NCBI GenBank assembly: GCA_963971575.1
Contig: OZ020611.1
Coordinates: forward strand, 4,352,882 to 4,416,881
Direction of reading: 5' to 3'
Origin: Liopterus haemorrhoidalis
Taxonomy: Eukaryota > Arthropoda > Insecta > Coleoptera > Dytiscidae
DNA length: 64,000 bases
Shown here: in pieces, positions 22,425-32,632 of the stretch
How the letters are laid out: each line of letters begins with the position of its first letter
Position numbering within the stretch: the first letter of the stretch is position 1
The notes under the pieces: model-generated
Database searches by the model: none
The model's input: only the letters and a program-made list of their open reading frames with translations
What the model was told of the DNA's origin: nothing
Position numbers and translations under genes: made by a program

Positions 22425-22523
22425 ATGGCAGATAAAGATTTGGTTAGGGCTCAGAGTGATAATTTACCCAACATTGATGCATTTATGCTCATGGAATATA
22501 TGAAAAAACATATACAAACATAA
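22425..22523 (+). CDS. Small ORF / candidate first exon, unit 1 (32 aa)
   Basis: ATG to TAA encodes 32 residues starting MADKDLVRAQSDNLPNIDAF and ending KKHIQT. The composition (acidic, then hydrophobic FMLMEYM) is unlike the random AT-rich frames nearby, and the start has a favourable AAAATGG context. It is repeated in unit 2 with one residue changed (M to I near the end). It could be a first coding exon whose splice donor precedes the TAA, or a transposon-derived leader. Function unknown. Confidence 0.35.
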   Translation: MADKDLVRAQSDNLPNIDAFMLMEYMKKHIQT

Positions 22524-22944
22524 AGTTTACTTTTTTCGGAAATATCGGTTTTATTTCGCCTCATAGCTTCCAGCCACAAATTTCGCCTTTTCTGTTGTTT
22601 TGCGCCATCTTATACGACTTTTGCAAATAGGGGATACGCATAAAATTTATATTTCCTTAAAACTACATTTTTTTGATATGTTAATGTTAGTTATGTCACC
22701 TAACAAAACAAAAATCACATTTTAATTAATATTATAGCCAAATTTTTTAATTAAAATATTGTAAATTTGAAATAAGCCGACCACGGCGCGAAGGTTGCCG
22801 AGTAAATACGACTGAGTATGACGTCGAACGACTGGGGTTTGACTTCACAGATACAGTTACAACATAATCTTTACGTGTGTATATTGTATTGTTTGAGTGT
22901 TTTGTATTTGTTTTTAAACATTTTTTTACGCATTTATTATTAAA

Positions 22945-23043
22945 ATGGCAGATAAAGATTTGGTTAGGGCTCAGAGTGATAATTTACCCAACATTGATGC
23001 ATTTATGCTCATGGAATATATAAAAAAACATATACAAACATAA
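22945..23043 (+). CDS. Small ORF / candidate first exon, unit 2 (32 aa)
   Basis: This is the second copy of the MADKDLVRAQSD frame, with EYIKKH replacing EYMKKH. Start, stop and flanks are conserved with unit 1. Downstream, 23129-23135 offers a CAG|GTAATA splice-donor-like site on this strand that is absent at the end of unit 1. No downstream exon was recognised. Confidence 0.35.
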   Translation: MADKDLVRAQSDNLPNIDAFMLMEYIKKHIQT

Positions 23044-23044
23044 A

Positions 23045-23183
23045 GTTTACTTTTTTCTGAAATATCGGTTTTATTTCGCCTCATAGCTTCCAGCCACAAA
23101 TTTCGCCTTTTCTGTTGTTTTGCGCCATCAGGTAATAATATAAATTGGTTTTTTGGATTTCTATTTGAACTATTTGTGCACAT
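23045..23183 (-). other. THAP-like exon candidate on the minus strand
   Basis: The minus-strand frame reads FILLPDGAKQQKRRNLWLEA, then MRRN, then ISEKSKLYVC. The spacing of P, the RRxLWLxAxRR stretch and the final xxVC recalls the middle of a THAP zinc-finger domain (F.RFP...R..W..A..R......S..C). The first C2 pair and the final His are not visible, so at most it would be one exon. The same frame exists in unit 1 (about 22525-22609) but is cut at the duplication joint. Confidence 0.3.
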
Positions 23184-24084
23184 CAGTACTAATCAATATT
23201 TTCGACTATGTTTCGAAGTACTGGGGCCTGGATCTTCCATATTTTATATATTTTAATATAAAATTTCATTCGGTAAACATGTATAAATTGTTTTTATAGA
23301 ATAAAATTTTATTTTAATTAAAATCACTCTAACTTTATATAACCTATAAAATTTATACAAGCAAATAAGTTCACGACTGTGTAGGCTGCACGCTGTACAC
23401 TGGGTAGGCTGTACGCAGTACACTGGGTAGGCTTGTAGTGTACTGCGTCACTTAGAAGGGGTATGACGTCACACGTCGTTTTCGCGCGCTACATACATTT
23501 ATGATTTTTTTAAGCCTTCAAATTAAAAAAATAAATATACAAAACAGTTTTTTATGTTTATATGCAACAAGAGGAATATAATAAAAAAAAAAACACACAC
23601 ATGCATATCCCCTATTGTTTTGTTAATGACGAAAACCGAAACTAGTCATCACTTTTTAAATAAATATAAAAATACTGAAAATTCCCAATGTTTTGCATTG
23701 AACCAGTTATTAAATATGTTCTCAGACTTAATAATAGAGAATATAATCCTCCCATTTTCATCTACAATTTTTGCAATAATTAATTAACTTTTATTTTTTA
23801 TAAATTCTTGAATTTGATTTGCTGTCAGATGTGATTTACTGTTGAAAAGTCATTATTATTTAAAATTACTTAAGAAACAAGCAACGCGTGGTATAATGTT
23901 AATTCCTTGCGATGATTTATTGTTGTTAGTTATCTGCAAATTAGTTTTTTCCATTTCAGTATCTAATGTGTTATATCTATAAAATTTTATGGCAGCCGTA
24001 AATTAACTAGACTAAATCAGCTCCTGAAATTTATTTAGTATTGTTCATTAACAATATACGTTACAGTTTTTTTTTTTTATTTTA
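23130..24084. other. Unassigned interval
   Basis: A small array of about 27-bp units (GGCTGTACGCAGTACACTGG type) lies at 23378-23445, with a CRE-like TGACGTCA at 23464-23471. Apart from these it is AT-rich without recognised genes. Confidence 0.35.
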
Positions 24085-24875
24085 TAGTTCATGCCTATCA
24101 ACTTATTGCTTAATTTTTACTATTGCTTGGTAAAATCCATACTTACATATGGTATAGTTGCATGGGGAGGTGCAGCTAATAGTCATATCAAGAGATTATC
24201 TGTTATACAAAATATAATCCTAAAAACAATTTTTCGGAAGCCACTTTATTACTGTTCTGAAAAATTATATTCAGAAACCAAAATAATGACCATTAGGCAA
24301 TTATATATTTTAAGTATAATCAAATACATGTATAGAATGCAACTACCCATTCAACGAACATCCCATGAATATAATACCAGAAATGTTGGTCAAGCATTAT
24401 TGTTTAAAACTAAAAAAACCATTGGTCAAAGATGTTTCACCTATTTTATACCTAAAATTTATAATAATTTTAATAACTATTTAAATGAAAATAATTTAAT
24501 GTTTTTGGGGAAACAAACAGTTAAAATTGCTAAAACCTGGATTTTACAACTAGATCAAAATAAAATAGATGAAATTCTTGTTACTAAAATTTGATTATCT
24601 TTTTTCATATAAAAATAAAATCTAAATTGTATTGTATTCCATTTCATTCTTTTCATTAATTGCACAGTCCGATATACATAAGAATAATTATATAGAATTA
24701 ATTAATATATAGATACCACACGCATACCTTACGGTATTAGTGGTGTACACTCCCCAAATATTAAACCATTTAGGGGGGTGATTTACTCTTGATTGTTTTT
24801 ATACTTATTTTATCTTGTCTATTTATATATATGTGTATATATTGAGATATATTATTATTATTATTATTATTATAG
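24085..24875 (+). mobile_element. 5'-truncated LINE with (ATT)n tail
   Basis: It holds a C-terminal RT segment (24091-24594), then a 3' untranslated region with ACCTTACGGTATTAGTGG and an (ATT)n tail at 24851-24875. Same family as the LINE at 39120-41085, judged by the shared AWGGA/SWGGA, LKxxxRKP and SxxLxxE features. Truncation removes everything before the thumb. Confidence 0.8.
24091..24594 (+). pseudogene. LINE reverse transcriptase thumb and C-terminus
   Basis: An open 167-codon frame covers the region after the RT palm: YGIVAWGGAANSHIKRLSVI, then ILKTIFRKPLYY, then the tail region with HEYNTRNVGQA. The catalytic FADD box and endonuclease are missing, so it cannot function. The stop at 24592-24594 is the natural end of the protein. 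Confidence 0.8.
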
Positions 24876-24982
24876 TTATTTGTTTTTAAATCCTAAATTA
24901 GATTAATTGTAGTGCAGGTATTAACACATGGCTCATGAGCCAATTCTGGCTCTTTAATTATCCGAATATGGCTCTTTTGATA

Positions 24983-25090
24983 CAAAAATTGTTGTGAAGT
25001 GTGAATCACATTTCCGGGTTTTGTAGGTAGGTATCTAGTAAGTGACAACATATTGAGAGTACATATTAAAAAATCAGCTGTGGCCACCAC
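24983..25090 (-). mobile_element. Helentron-like terminus fragment
   Basis: TTGTGAAGTGTGAATCACA followed by ggttttgtaggtaggtat and AGTAAGTGAC matches the palindrome end of the family, with the second half of the palindrome damaged. The interior diverges after about 100 bases. Confidence 0.5.
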
Positions 25091-25509
25091 AGGACAGACC
25101 GCCATCATAAAGTACTTATATAAATTACATTCTAGCTGTAGAGTAGAAATAACTTGTCCTAATATTTTCTAACAGAGATATTATTTATCATGACCATGGA
25201 AACGTTATATACAAATATGAAAAAATTGAGATTTTACAGAAATTATTCGAATTTTTTGTTTTATCAAAAAACGTCTCAAATAAAAGTTATTAGTTATTGC
25301 TTTTATAGCAACTTTTGTTTAATAAATTTTTTCGAAATATTTTTCTGTTGTGAAATATTCGCAAAAATCTTAAAATCGACACGAGTAAACTCTCATTTTT
25401 AGTCAACCGATTTTTACCAAAAGTTGATCAACTCGTGCCATTGATGGCAGGGCTTAAATATGAAGTTTCATAAAAATCCTTTCAGCCGAATTTGCTCTGC
25501 ACGTGTACA

Positions 25510-25712
25510 CAGACAGACGGACAGACAGACAGACAGACGGACAGACGGACAGACGGACAGACGGACAGACGGACAGACGGACAGTCGGACAGACGGACAG
25601 ACGGACAGACGGACAGACGGACAGACGGACAGACGGACAGACGGACAGACGGACAGACGGACAGACGGACGGACAGAAAGACAGACGGACGGACAGACAG
25701 ACCGACAGACAT
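25510..25712 (+). repeat. Microsatellite, (GGACAGAC)n, about 200 bp
   Basis: A nearly pure 8-bp period alternates CAGA and CGGA tetramers. It is much longer and cleaner than the CAGA runs in the Helentrons. The flanks (CCTTTCAGCCG before; CATCATGCTAAAAATAGTC and TCGAAATCTCGAAAC after) do not match the Helentron core, so it belongs to another microsatellite-bearing repeat. It opens false frames on both strands. Confidence 0.95.
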
Positions 25713-25840
25713 CATGCTAAAAATAGTCAAAACGTTATGTAGGGACCTCAATTCGTAGAGATCCATCGAAATCTCGAAACGTCAAAATTGGTATGATCAC
25801 AATACCTCCCTTATATATGTTGGCGGTTGGTAAAAATTAT

Positions 25841-26006
25841 GTGCAGTGTGAATTTTCACATATTTCAGGTATTTGTAGGTATTTAATAAATGAAACAAAA
25901 AGAAACCAACATAATGCTGGATGTTTAGGAATATTTATTTCATAACCACATCAAAAAAGTGACGTAATAAGGGTTTCGTGCTCCTACCTACAAAATCCTT
26001 AAAATG
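25841..26006 (-). mobile_element. Minimal Helentron derivative, 166 bp
   Basis: It keeps both ends and almost nothing else. At the left is a palindrome-like GTGTGAATTTTCACAT with ttcaggtatttgtaggtat. At the right are GACGTAATAAGGGTTTC and the inverted motif CTACCTACAAAATCCTTA. The microsatellite, core and cassette are gone. Confidence 0.6.
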
Positions 26007-26009
26007 AAA

Positions 26010-26505
26010 ATAAAAATAATAATAGTAAAGAACTTTTTAATCTGTAAGTAATAATAACCTTATATCGTAAACGAAATAACAGCACAAAGGTTTAACTTTT
26101 ATAAGAAACGATCAAAGAAAAATTTGTTTAAGGATCTCACTTCAATTATAGAGATAATAGGTATACGTTGAATTACAAAGAGAGTAATATTAATGATTAT
26201 ATACAATTGGAACTCTACATTTGTTTTGAAACTATAGTCAAACTAAATTTCCATAATTTTTAATCGCAATAAATTGAAATCAATATAATAAATAACAGAA
26301 ATTACAGAAACATTTGTAAAACTAAAACAAACAAAAAACTGAAATATCCCAAATAATTAATAGCGAAAATTCAGAAATAAATTTTAGTGCATACGAGTAA
26401 ACATTTAAATGCTTACATTTTTAATACATTTTAAAAATCATTTTTACATGCAGGTATCAAAAGCAATATAAAAATAATACTCCCTCTGTCCAAAAATATG
26501 GTATA
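26010..26505. other. No recognised feature
   Basis: AT-rich, with no frame or repeat that I can place. Confidence 0.2.
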
Positions 26506-26507
26506 TA

Positions 26508-27899
26508 CAGTGAATTTATTTTTAATGCAACATGTACTATGTCATTACCATGGATACAGTTTTTGACAGCAATACATATAAATCGTGTTCATTTTCATTT
26601 GCAAGATATTTACTAGCAAAATCAAAATATTTTATTGAAAATACAAATAAAAAAAAATAATAATAATAAATAAATAACTAATAAAAACTTATAATAAATG
26701 TTCAAAAGTTTCTCCGTTTACTTGCATACAAAATGTTAAGCGATCATAAAAATGATTCAAAACATTCAGCAACTGCTCTTGAGGTATATTGTTGGATGCT
26801 GGAACAATTTTGTCTTGCAGTTCAGCAACATTCCTAAGTTCTCCATTATATACTTTGGTCTTTAAATATCCCCAGTAAAAAAAATCATTGGGTGCCAAAT
26901 CTGGAGATCTCGCTGGCCAATTCATCGACCCTCCTCTTCCAATCCTGCTATTTAGGAAAGTTCTATGTAAATATTCTTTAACTATTCTAGAATAATGGAC
27001 TTGTGGGCCATCATGTTGAAACCATACTTGTCCATTAATATTCAGGTTTCGCAACGCAGGTAATATTTGGTTTTGCAAAAGGGCTAGATATTTTGCGGCT
27101 TTAAGGTTACCGTCAACAAAAAAAGCCCTATAATATTGGTTCCTATTATCCCTGCCCAAACATTTAATTTTTGCTGCCTTTGAGATCGGGAGGAATGAAA
27201 CAAATGTAAATTTTCTCGACTCCAGTACCTAAAATTTTGTCTGTGCACTTCACCATTTAGAGTAAACGTTGCTTCGTCAGTAAATAAAATTCTTTGAAGC
27301 ATTGTTGGATCGGAATTAATTTTTTCAAACATTTCAAAACAAAAATCTCTACGTACTGCGGTAATTCTAACTGCGTCCCTTTCTAACAATTCTTGATGAT
27401 TTTGAAATTTGTATGATCAAAACTTTTCTTTTTTTAAGAAGTTCAGAAAAACAGATCCAATACTGACACCAACAGTTTATGTAATTGATCTTAAAGTATT
27501 TTGATTGTTTTCTTCCACTTGTAATAATATTTCCAACTGTTTCTCTTCTGTAAGCACGTGGGATGTTGTTCTTTTTTTATTATGTTTTGACTTCCTTCGC
27601 GATGAAATTTATTAACTAGTCTTGAAATTGTAGAGGGATTGGTATTGGCCGATCTGGATAAGTTGCACTAAATACAGCAGAAACTTCTCTTAAACTCATT
27701 TGGGAGTTATATCAAGTTACCATCTTTTTTTTTCTTCATCTGTATACATATTGATTAATATTTAAATCAGCAATGAGCAAAAGTATACACACTAATTGTC
27801 TATGTTGCAAATGAAAATGAACACGATTTATATTGCTGTCAAAAACTGTATCCATGGTAATGACATGGATACATGTTGCATTAAAAAATAAATTCAGTG
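26508..27899 (-). mobile_element. Mariner-like DD41D element, 1392 bp, long TIRs
   Basis: The terminal inverted repeats are about 95 bp (26508-26605 and the complement of 27800-27899), starting CASTGAATTTATTTTTAATG, with TA on each side. They contain an internal ATTACCATGGATACAG block. TIRs this long are unusual for mariner (normally about 30 bp). A broken transposase occupies the middle on the minus strand. Confidence 0.85.
26689..27760 (-). pseudogene. DD41D transposase, frameshifted
   Basis: The N-terminal part (27390-27760) is decayed. The piece at 27084-27389 has RRDFCFEMFEKI and the first Asp in LFTDEATFTLNGEV. The piece at 26689-27159 has WFQHDGPQVHYSRIV with the second Asp and WPARSPDLAPNDFFYWGYLK with the third. 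There are 41 residues between the second and third Asp, the DD41D (rosa-type) spacing. All three acidic residues are preserved, but a frame change near 27110-27150 and N-terminal damage break it. Confidence 0.85.
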
Positions 27900-28084
27900 T
27901 ATTACTTTAAAAAATGTAGGATTAACGAAAGTAATGTTATCTTCATCTTTTTATTTCCAAATAAGTGATTGCTGGACAACTTATAAACAAATGACGCGCA
28001 AATAGTTTTGCATATGTCAAAAGTAATTCACAGGAAAAGAGAAAATGTATGTTAGACAAATTAAAGAGAACGCGCTGGCGAATA

Positions 28085-28200
28085 TTGATCAAAATTGTGT
28101 TGAATTGCATGAAGTTCCAAATCGCCTTAAATCACAACCGCCAAATAGTCCAGATTTAAATGAATTGAATCTTCTAATTAAAATGCATTTTTATATATTG
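28085..28200 (+). pseudogene. Tc1-like transposase fragment
   Basis: The plus-strand frame includes HEVPNRLKSQPPNSPDLNEL then NLLIKMHF. QPPNSPDLN.LDL is the block holding the last catalytic residue in one branch of Tc1/IS630 transposases. Only about 35 residues are recognisable. Confidence 0.45.
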
Positions 28201-28209
28201 TAGATTTTG

Positions 28210-28980
28210 TTGCGATTCTTCTTCGTTAAGTTTCTATCCCTTTCCTTTGAAGTAATTATTACTTTGCTGACTGCTATTAGAAATAATCCTCTGGTAAGTC
28301 ATTAGAAACTGGGTTCTTCAACCACACGATTACTTTCCTTCCAGCACCCCATTTATTGAAACGATTACAGCAAAACATACGCCCAAAAAATATTCCTCCA
28401 AGATATCCAAAAACTATTTTATACCTGTTCTTGAAATGTACGATAATTTACACTATACAATAATTTTTAATGGTAATTTTAACGCAAGTTTCCAATACGG
28501 TAAGTTTGTAAATGCATATGAAAAGCAACGTAAATGCTTTTATTTCCTTTTCCCGCAAAGTACAGAATTAATTTTCGTCAGAACCTCAAACAGATTGGAT
28601 GTTTTAATAAAACATGTATCAAATAATTTACGAGTGAAAGGAATAAGAAGCAGAAACGGTCTCGTATGTTGCTGATATTCAGTTGAATTTCATTAATTAA
28701 TTAGTGAGTTAATTACAGTTATAGCCTTGTTTCTATTCATCTTAGTTTTAGTAAACACTCCTCATTTCCTTACGTGAATCAAACTTATATCTAACTTCGA
28801 CGTTCAACGTCTGCGATTCCCTTAGCCCCCCCCCCCTACTTAACCGTTCAAAGCCACCCCCGCTGTTCCCCAACATGCAGTGTGTGTGTGAATAGGACTA
28901 GGAAACTAAACTTCTACACCAGTGCTTCTTAAACTGTACAGAAAAAATATGAAAAAACAACATTTTGGGCCAATAATAAT
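28210..28980. other. Unassigned interval
   Basis: A 79-codon plus-strand frame (28436-28675) matches no family I know. It could be an old exon or transposon relic. A C-run (28828-28838) and a GTGTGTG tract precede the Tc1-like element. Confidence 0.25.
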
Positions 28981-29204
28981 ACACTCGCGGACAAAAAATT
29001 CGATCCATATTTTTTTTAACAGTATTTTTTCCTTTTTTGAAAAATTAATGAAAACATAGTCAAATGAAGTTGATTATCATGTTAACAGAAATAAATTACC
29101 GTTCTGTCAAAACAATTCACAATTTTTGTTCTCTGTTGTCTGTGGCGCCCGATTTAATTGAGCGTCCCTAGGCAGGGTAACTAGCTTTTTTCAAGCATGT
29201 CAAA

Positions 29205-29345
29205 TGAAGACCTAAAAAAAGGGTCCTCACTTCTAAATTTCAAGTGAAGACCTCTAAAAAAAAACAAAGGTCATCACTTCTAAATTTCAAGTAAAGACCT
29301 AAAAAAAAAAGATCCTCACTTCTAAATATAAAGTGAAGACCTAAA
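29205..29345 (+). repeat. Tandem repeat, about 55-bp unit, 3 copies
   Basis: Units contain TCACTTCTAAATTTCAAGTGA and AGACC followed by an A run. They sit immediately beside the Helentron palindrome end (29352). Confidence 0.75.
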
Positions 29346-29351
29346 AAAAAA

Positions 29352-30312
29352 AATTATGTGAAGTGTGAATTTTCACACATTTCAGGGTTTAGAAGGTATT
29401 TAGTAACTGAATGATGATTATTTGGGATGCCAAAAAAAATTTTATGATAAAATATTTTTTTATGAATTTTAATTCGAATGCCTAATTCCATTATTTAGGT
29501 TTCTAAATATGTGCAGTTTTTTTTTTTATATAGCAAGGTTCATTAAGATTTTGGCTTCCATTGGTTGCTTAAATCATAAGTCCCGCCCTCTGATTTCGTA
29601 TACATTCAAACATTGAATTAATTGTATATAATAGAACACTTGCCAGTGGTTATTAAATTTACGATTTTTAAAATTAAATGCAACATTTACCAAAATATAA
29701 CTAGAATTTTGACAAAATAATATAAACAAAATAAAAATGCAAAAAAAAAATAATTAAAATTGACAGGAATCGAACTTTAGTTTGCAAATTAAAAATAAAC
29801 GACGAAACGCACTACGCTACGAGTGGCTACTTATCTACTGTGTTACATAGCGAATTAAATATTTAACATGTTTTAGTTAAAAACACAAAAAATGTATTAT
29901 TTTCCGAAAACATAATCTGATCAAAAATTCGTGTTGTACTATTCCGGTTCACACAAATGTACATTACTTTAATTTTTTTTTTTTATTTTTAGTTTAAACC
30001 ATCTAGGCTATAGGGTGTGGGACAAAATTGCACAATTTTGGCAAAAATTGTGTCAAAATAATTTATTTTGTAATAATAAAATTTTGATCGTTAATCCACG
30101 TACTAAGGGCTTTCGTTTACATTACTTACCAACCCTACTCACAATTTAAAAAAAAATATTTTTTTTTCAATGAGCAAATATTTGTTTATATTTTTAGGGT
30201 GATATGTAATTTAGATGTTTTAGTATTTTTCCTATGTGCGGGTCAAAGAGTTGTATAACCATGCCAAATTTCAACTCTCTAGGTCTAGCCGTTTGGCTAC
30301 AATTTTTACCGA

Positions 30313-30385
<73 letters not shown>

Positions 30386-30455
30386 TAGACAGACAGAGAC
30401 AGACGACAAAATGACGGTATAAGGATTTTTTGGTAATTCCTACAAAACCCTATAA
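29352..30455 (-). mobile_element. Helentron-like non-autonomous element, copy D
   Basis: The palindrome GTGTGAATTTTCACAC is at 29363-29378. The CAGA run (30314-30391) is one of the longest in the family. The inverted subterminal motif, with one substitution (ATTCCTACAAAACCCT), is at 30436-30451. The tRNA-like cassette is at 29765-29850. The element is inserted in the Tc1-like element that surrounds it. Confidence 0.7.
29765..29850 (-). repeat. tRNA-like cassette inside Helentron copy D
   Basis: On the minus strand the A-box-like TAGCGTAGTGC is followed by the B-box-like AGTTCGATTCC. The sequence between them differs from the cassettes of the other copies, although the flanking Helentron sequence is shared. 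Confidence 0.5.
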
Positions 30456-30497
30456 ATATGGATCGAATTTTATGGTCCGCGACTGTATTATCACTAG

Positions 30498-30645
30498 ACC
30501 AGGAGACCCACGGATGTTGGACGCAGTGATGAAAAACTATAGCATTGTTGGTTCCTTTACGCACTCCATGATGGATTTGAGGCAAGCAGGGGTTTTAAGT
30601 CGGTATTACTATAGTTTGATAGATTCAGGTATTACTGGAGAGTGA
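30498..30645 (+). other. Exon-like ORF, unidentified
   Basis: After an acceptor-like TATTATCACTAG (ending 30497) a frame runs to TGA at 30643-30645, with residues PRMLDAVMKNYSIVGSFTHS and a following LRQAGVLSRYYYSLIDSG. Base composition is more balanced than nearby DNA and no transposon similarity is apparent. The FTHSMMDLRQAGVL.RYY stretch faintly recalls the ligand-binding part of insect ionotropic receptors, but no membrane segment follows. Function not assigned. Confidence 0.3.
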
Positions 30646-31195
30646 TTTTAAAAATGGAACCCTGTGGAAGCTAAGATGAATTGCTAGTTTGTGATTTTCT
30701 ATTAAATCATACTAAGTATTTACCAAATTTAACATATTACTTTGGCATTTTAAAGTACATTTATTTAATTACGAATTGATCATAATATTCTTGTATTGAT
30801 AACCTTAACTAAGTTGATAGTAAACATTTTGAATAGCTCTGGTTAAGATCTTTGTAGCGAATACGGTAGAATTTGCTATTCGTTATAAGTAGTCATATAT
30901 CTAGGAGCAGGGAAGTAAGTACTCATGTTTTGTATTACAACTCTCCGGGAACTTACAAACGTGAATATAATAATTAAATATCTCTGCTAAAGTTCGTGCA
31001 ATGCTGTGCCACACTCATACTATGCACCACACTCATATACCGCACCGCTCCGCTCCGCTCACTCGATAACGAAGAAATCATACTTGTTCATGCATGTACC
31101 TACTGAAAGCTTGCATTATAACTTTACTGTTACTGTTTTTGAAGGATTCTACTTACTCAGATGATGAATAGAGAGAGAAGTATGTTACAAGTCAG
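30646..31195. other. No recognised feature
   Basis: AT-rich. A CCGCTCCGCTCCGCTCACTCG patch lies at 31045-31065. No coding family was recognised. Confidence 0.2.
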
Positions 31196-31199
31196 ACTG

Positions 31200-31582
31200 C
31201 TTACCTGCAAAAAGGAAAATAATATTAATCAAGCATCAAGCAAGAAATATAGAAATAGAATACATGAAGCAAAATTCAAGAAATTGGCTGCATTACATAT
31301 CCATTAATTACTATTTACAAAGTCAACAGTCGAGTATTTTTAAAACGGAAGAAGGATTAAGACAGGGTGGAGGATTAAGTCAAACGCTTTTTATAACATT
31401 TATGGATGAAATTATAAAAAAGTGTAAAAATGAAACAACAACAAGTTCAAGGTTGGATATAAGAATATGCAAATAACTGCAATATCGGAAGGAGTGTTTG
31501 CTGACGACGTTGTTACAATAGCAAAAGGACAAAACGAATTACAGGAAAATTTAAATGTATGGAATAGAATATTAAAAGAACT
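31200..31582 (+). pseudogene. RTE-like LINE reverse transcriptase, part 1
   Basis: The frames encode FKTEEGLRQGGGLSQTLFIT, then MDEIIKKCK, and after a frame change GVFADDVVTIAKGQNELQEN with the catalytic FADD. The match stops at ILKEL (31582). The continuation is at 32633 on the far side of an insert. The wording (GLRQG..LS..LF....D.I) fits RTE/Proto2-like LINEs. Confidence 0.8.
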
Positions 31583-32632
31583 AGGGGCCTCAGCCCGGCT
31601 ACGCCGGTCTTCTCCCCTACGTTGTTAAAACTCGTCGCTTCGCGACTCGTTTTAATATAATAAGGCATTTTGTCGCACTTGTCGATTATAAAACTCGTCG
31701 CTCATCTTTTTTTAACCCTATTTTATGAAAATTCTCCCAACAAAAGTCCTAAGTTTTATCGTTAATTCACCTTGCATACTTAATTAGTTTTCTTCTGTCA
31801 AGAAATACGTTCAAAATGTGAAATCTCGTCACATATTAAATTGAAAAAAATTTGACAGATGTCACCTTTTGAAATCTTTTAAGCATATTTTTGTCTCAAA
31901 ATGATCCAATAATGGCCAAGATCCTTTGAAAAATATTTTCCGATGCTTCAAAATATTATCTCGCACTTCAAAAAAGCTATCTTGAACCATTATCACCACT
32001 TTCATTAACCCTGAAATTTTTAATATATATAAATCTTTTTTAACACTATTTTATGGAAATTCGACCTGCAAATATCTTAAACTTTATTGTTACTTCACCT
32101 TAAATCCTTAATTAGTATTCTTCTGTCCAGAAACACGTTCAAAATGTGAAATCTCGTCCCATTTTAAAATGCAAACAATTTGACAACTGTCTCATTTTGA
32201 AACCTTGTAAGCATATTTTTGCCTCAAAATGCTCAAATAGTGGCCCACATTCTTTGAAAAATGTTTTCTGATACCTCAAAATATTATCTCGCACCATTAT
32301 TACCATTTAACACTTTGATTCTCGTCGTTAATATTCTGGACCGGCCGTCTTGTATTAAGAATATTTTTGAATTATCGTCTGATAAAACCTGTCCGTGCCG
32401 ATCAATGGTGACTTTGATTCGACACGGTTTCGAGGAAAAAATGCATGATTTTTATCAATAAAAATTAGTCAGTACCCTCTGTCGAAATAAAATTAAGCCT
32501 TAGCACTAAAAAAATATCACCCGGATAAGACGGCGGTTCATTTTCCTCTCTCCGCGTTACCGGAAAAATGAAGATACACCAGAAGTTGAATAGAACATAC
32601 ATACCAACACTTGTACAATATAATAGTACATA
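31583..32632. mobile_element. Unclassified 1.05 kb insertion in the RTE-like LINE
   Basis: It begins GGGGCCTCAGCCCGGCTACG with short palindromes (CGTCGCTTCGCGACTCG at 31633-31649). It then holds two diverged direct repeats of about 320 bp (about 31700-32020 and 32030-32320). It ends with a GC-richer part (32370-32580) before LINE coding resumes. No terminal inverted repeats, long duplication or coding capacity were recognised, so the superfamily is open. Confidence 0.55.

Larger units (their letters stand above)
22091..23129 (+). repeat. Direct tandem duplication, 520-bp unit
   Basis: Unit 1 (22091-22609) and unit 2 (22611-23129) start with the same TATACGACTTTTGCAAATAG and end with the same TTGCGCCAT stretch. 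They differ by only a few substitutions. Each unit holds a TGACGTCR site, a 32-codon plus-strand frame and an overlapping minus-strand frame. Such identity implies a recent duplication or gene conversion, or an assembly artefact. Confidence 0.9.
28982..30485. mobile_element. Tc1-like non-autonomous element, split by a Helentron
   Basis: The left end CACTCGCGGACAAAAAATTC (28982-29001) and the right end complement CAGTCGCGGACCATAAAATT form a roughly 30-bp inverted repeat ending in GATCCATAT, flanked by TA on each side (28980-28981, 30486-30487). The interior holds short tandem repeats (29205-29345) and a complete Helentron (29352-30455) that abuts the right repeat. No transposase was seen. Confidence 0.8.

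Noticed and set aside
25460..25766. Overlapping reading frames of up to 94 codons on both strands, rich in QTDRRTDG or SVCLSVRP
   Set aside because: They are translations of an 8-bp microsatellite whose period keeps all frames open. No gene is implied.
30300..30395. Regular short repeats that might suggest a CRISPR array
   Set aside because: The period is 4 bp with no spacers, in a eukaryotic repeat. It is a microsatellite.
30194..30585. Frames with VCLSVCLSV or QTDRQTDR repeats (also at 1810-2071, 20218-20409, 56489-56827)
   Set aside because: These are by-products of the GTCT/CAGA runs in the Helentron-like elements.
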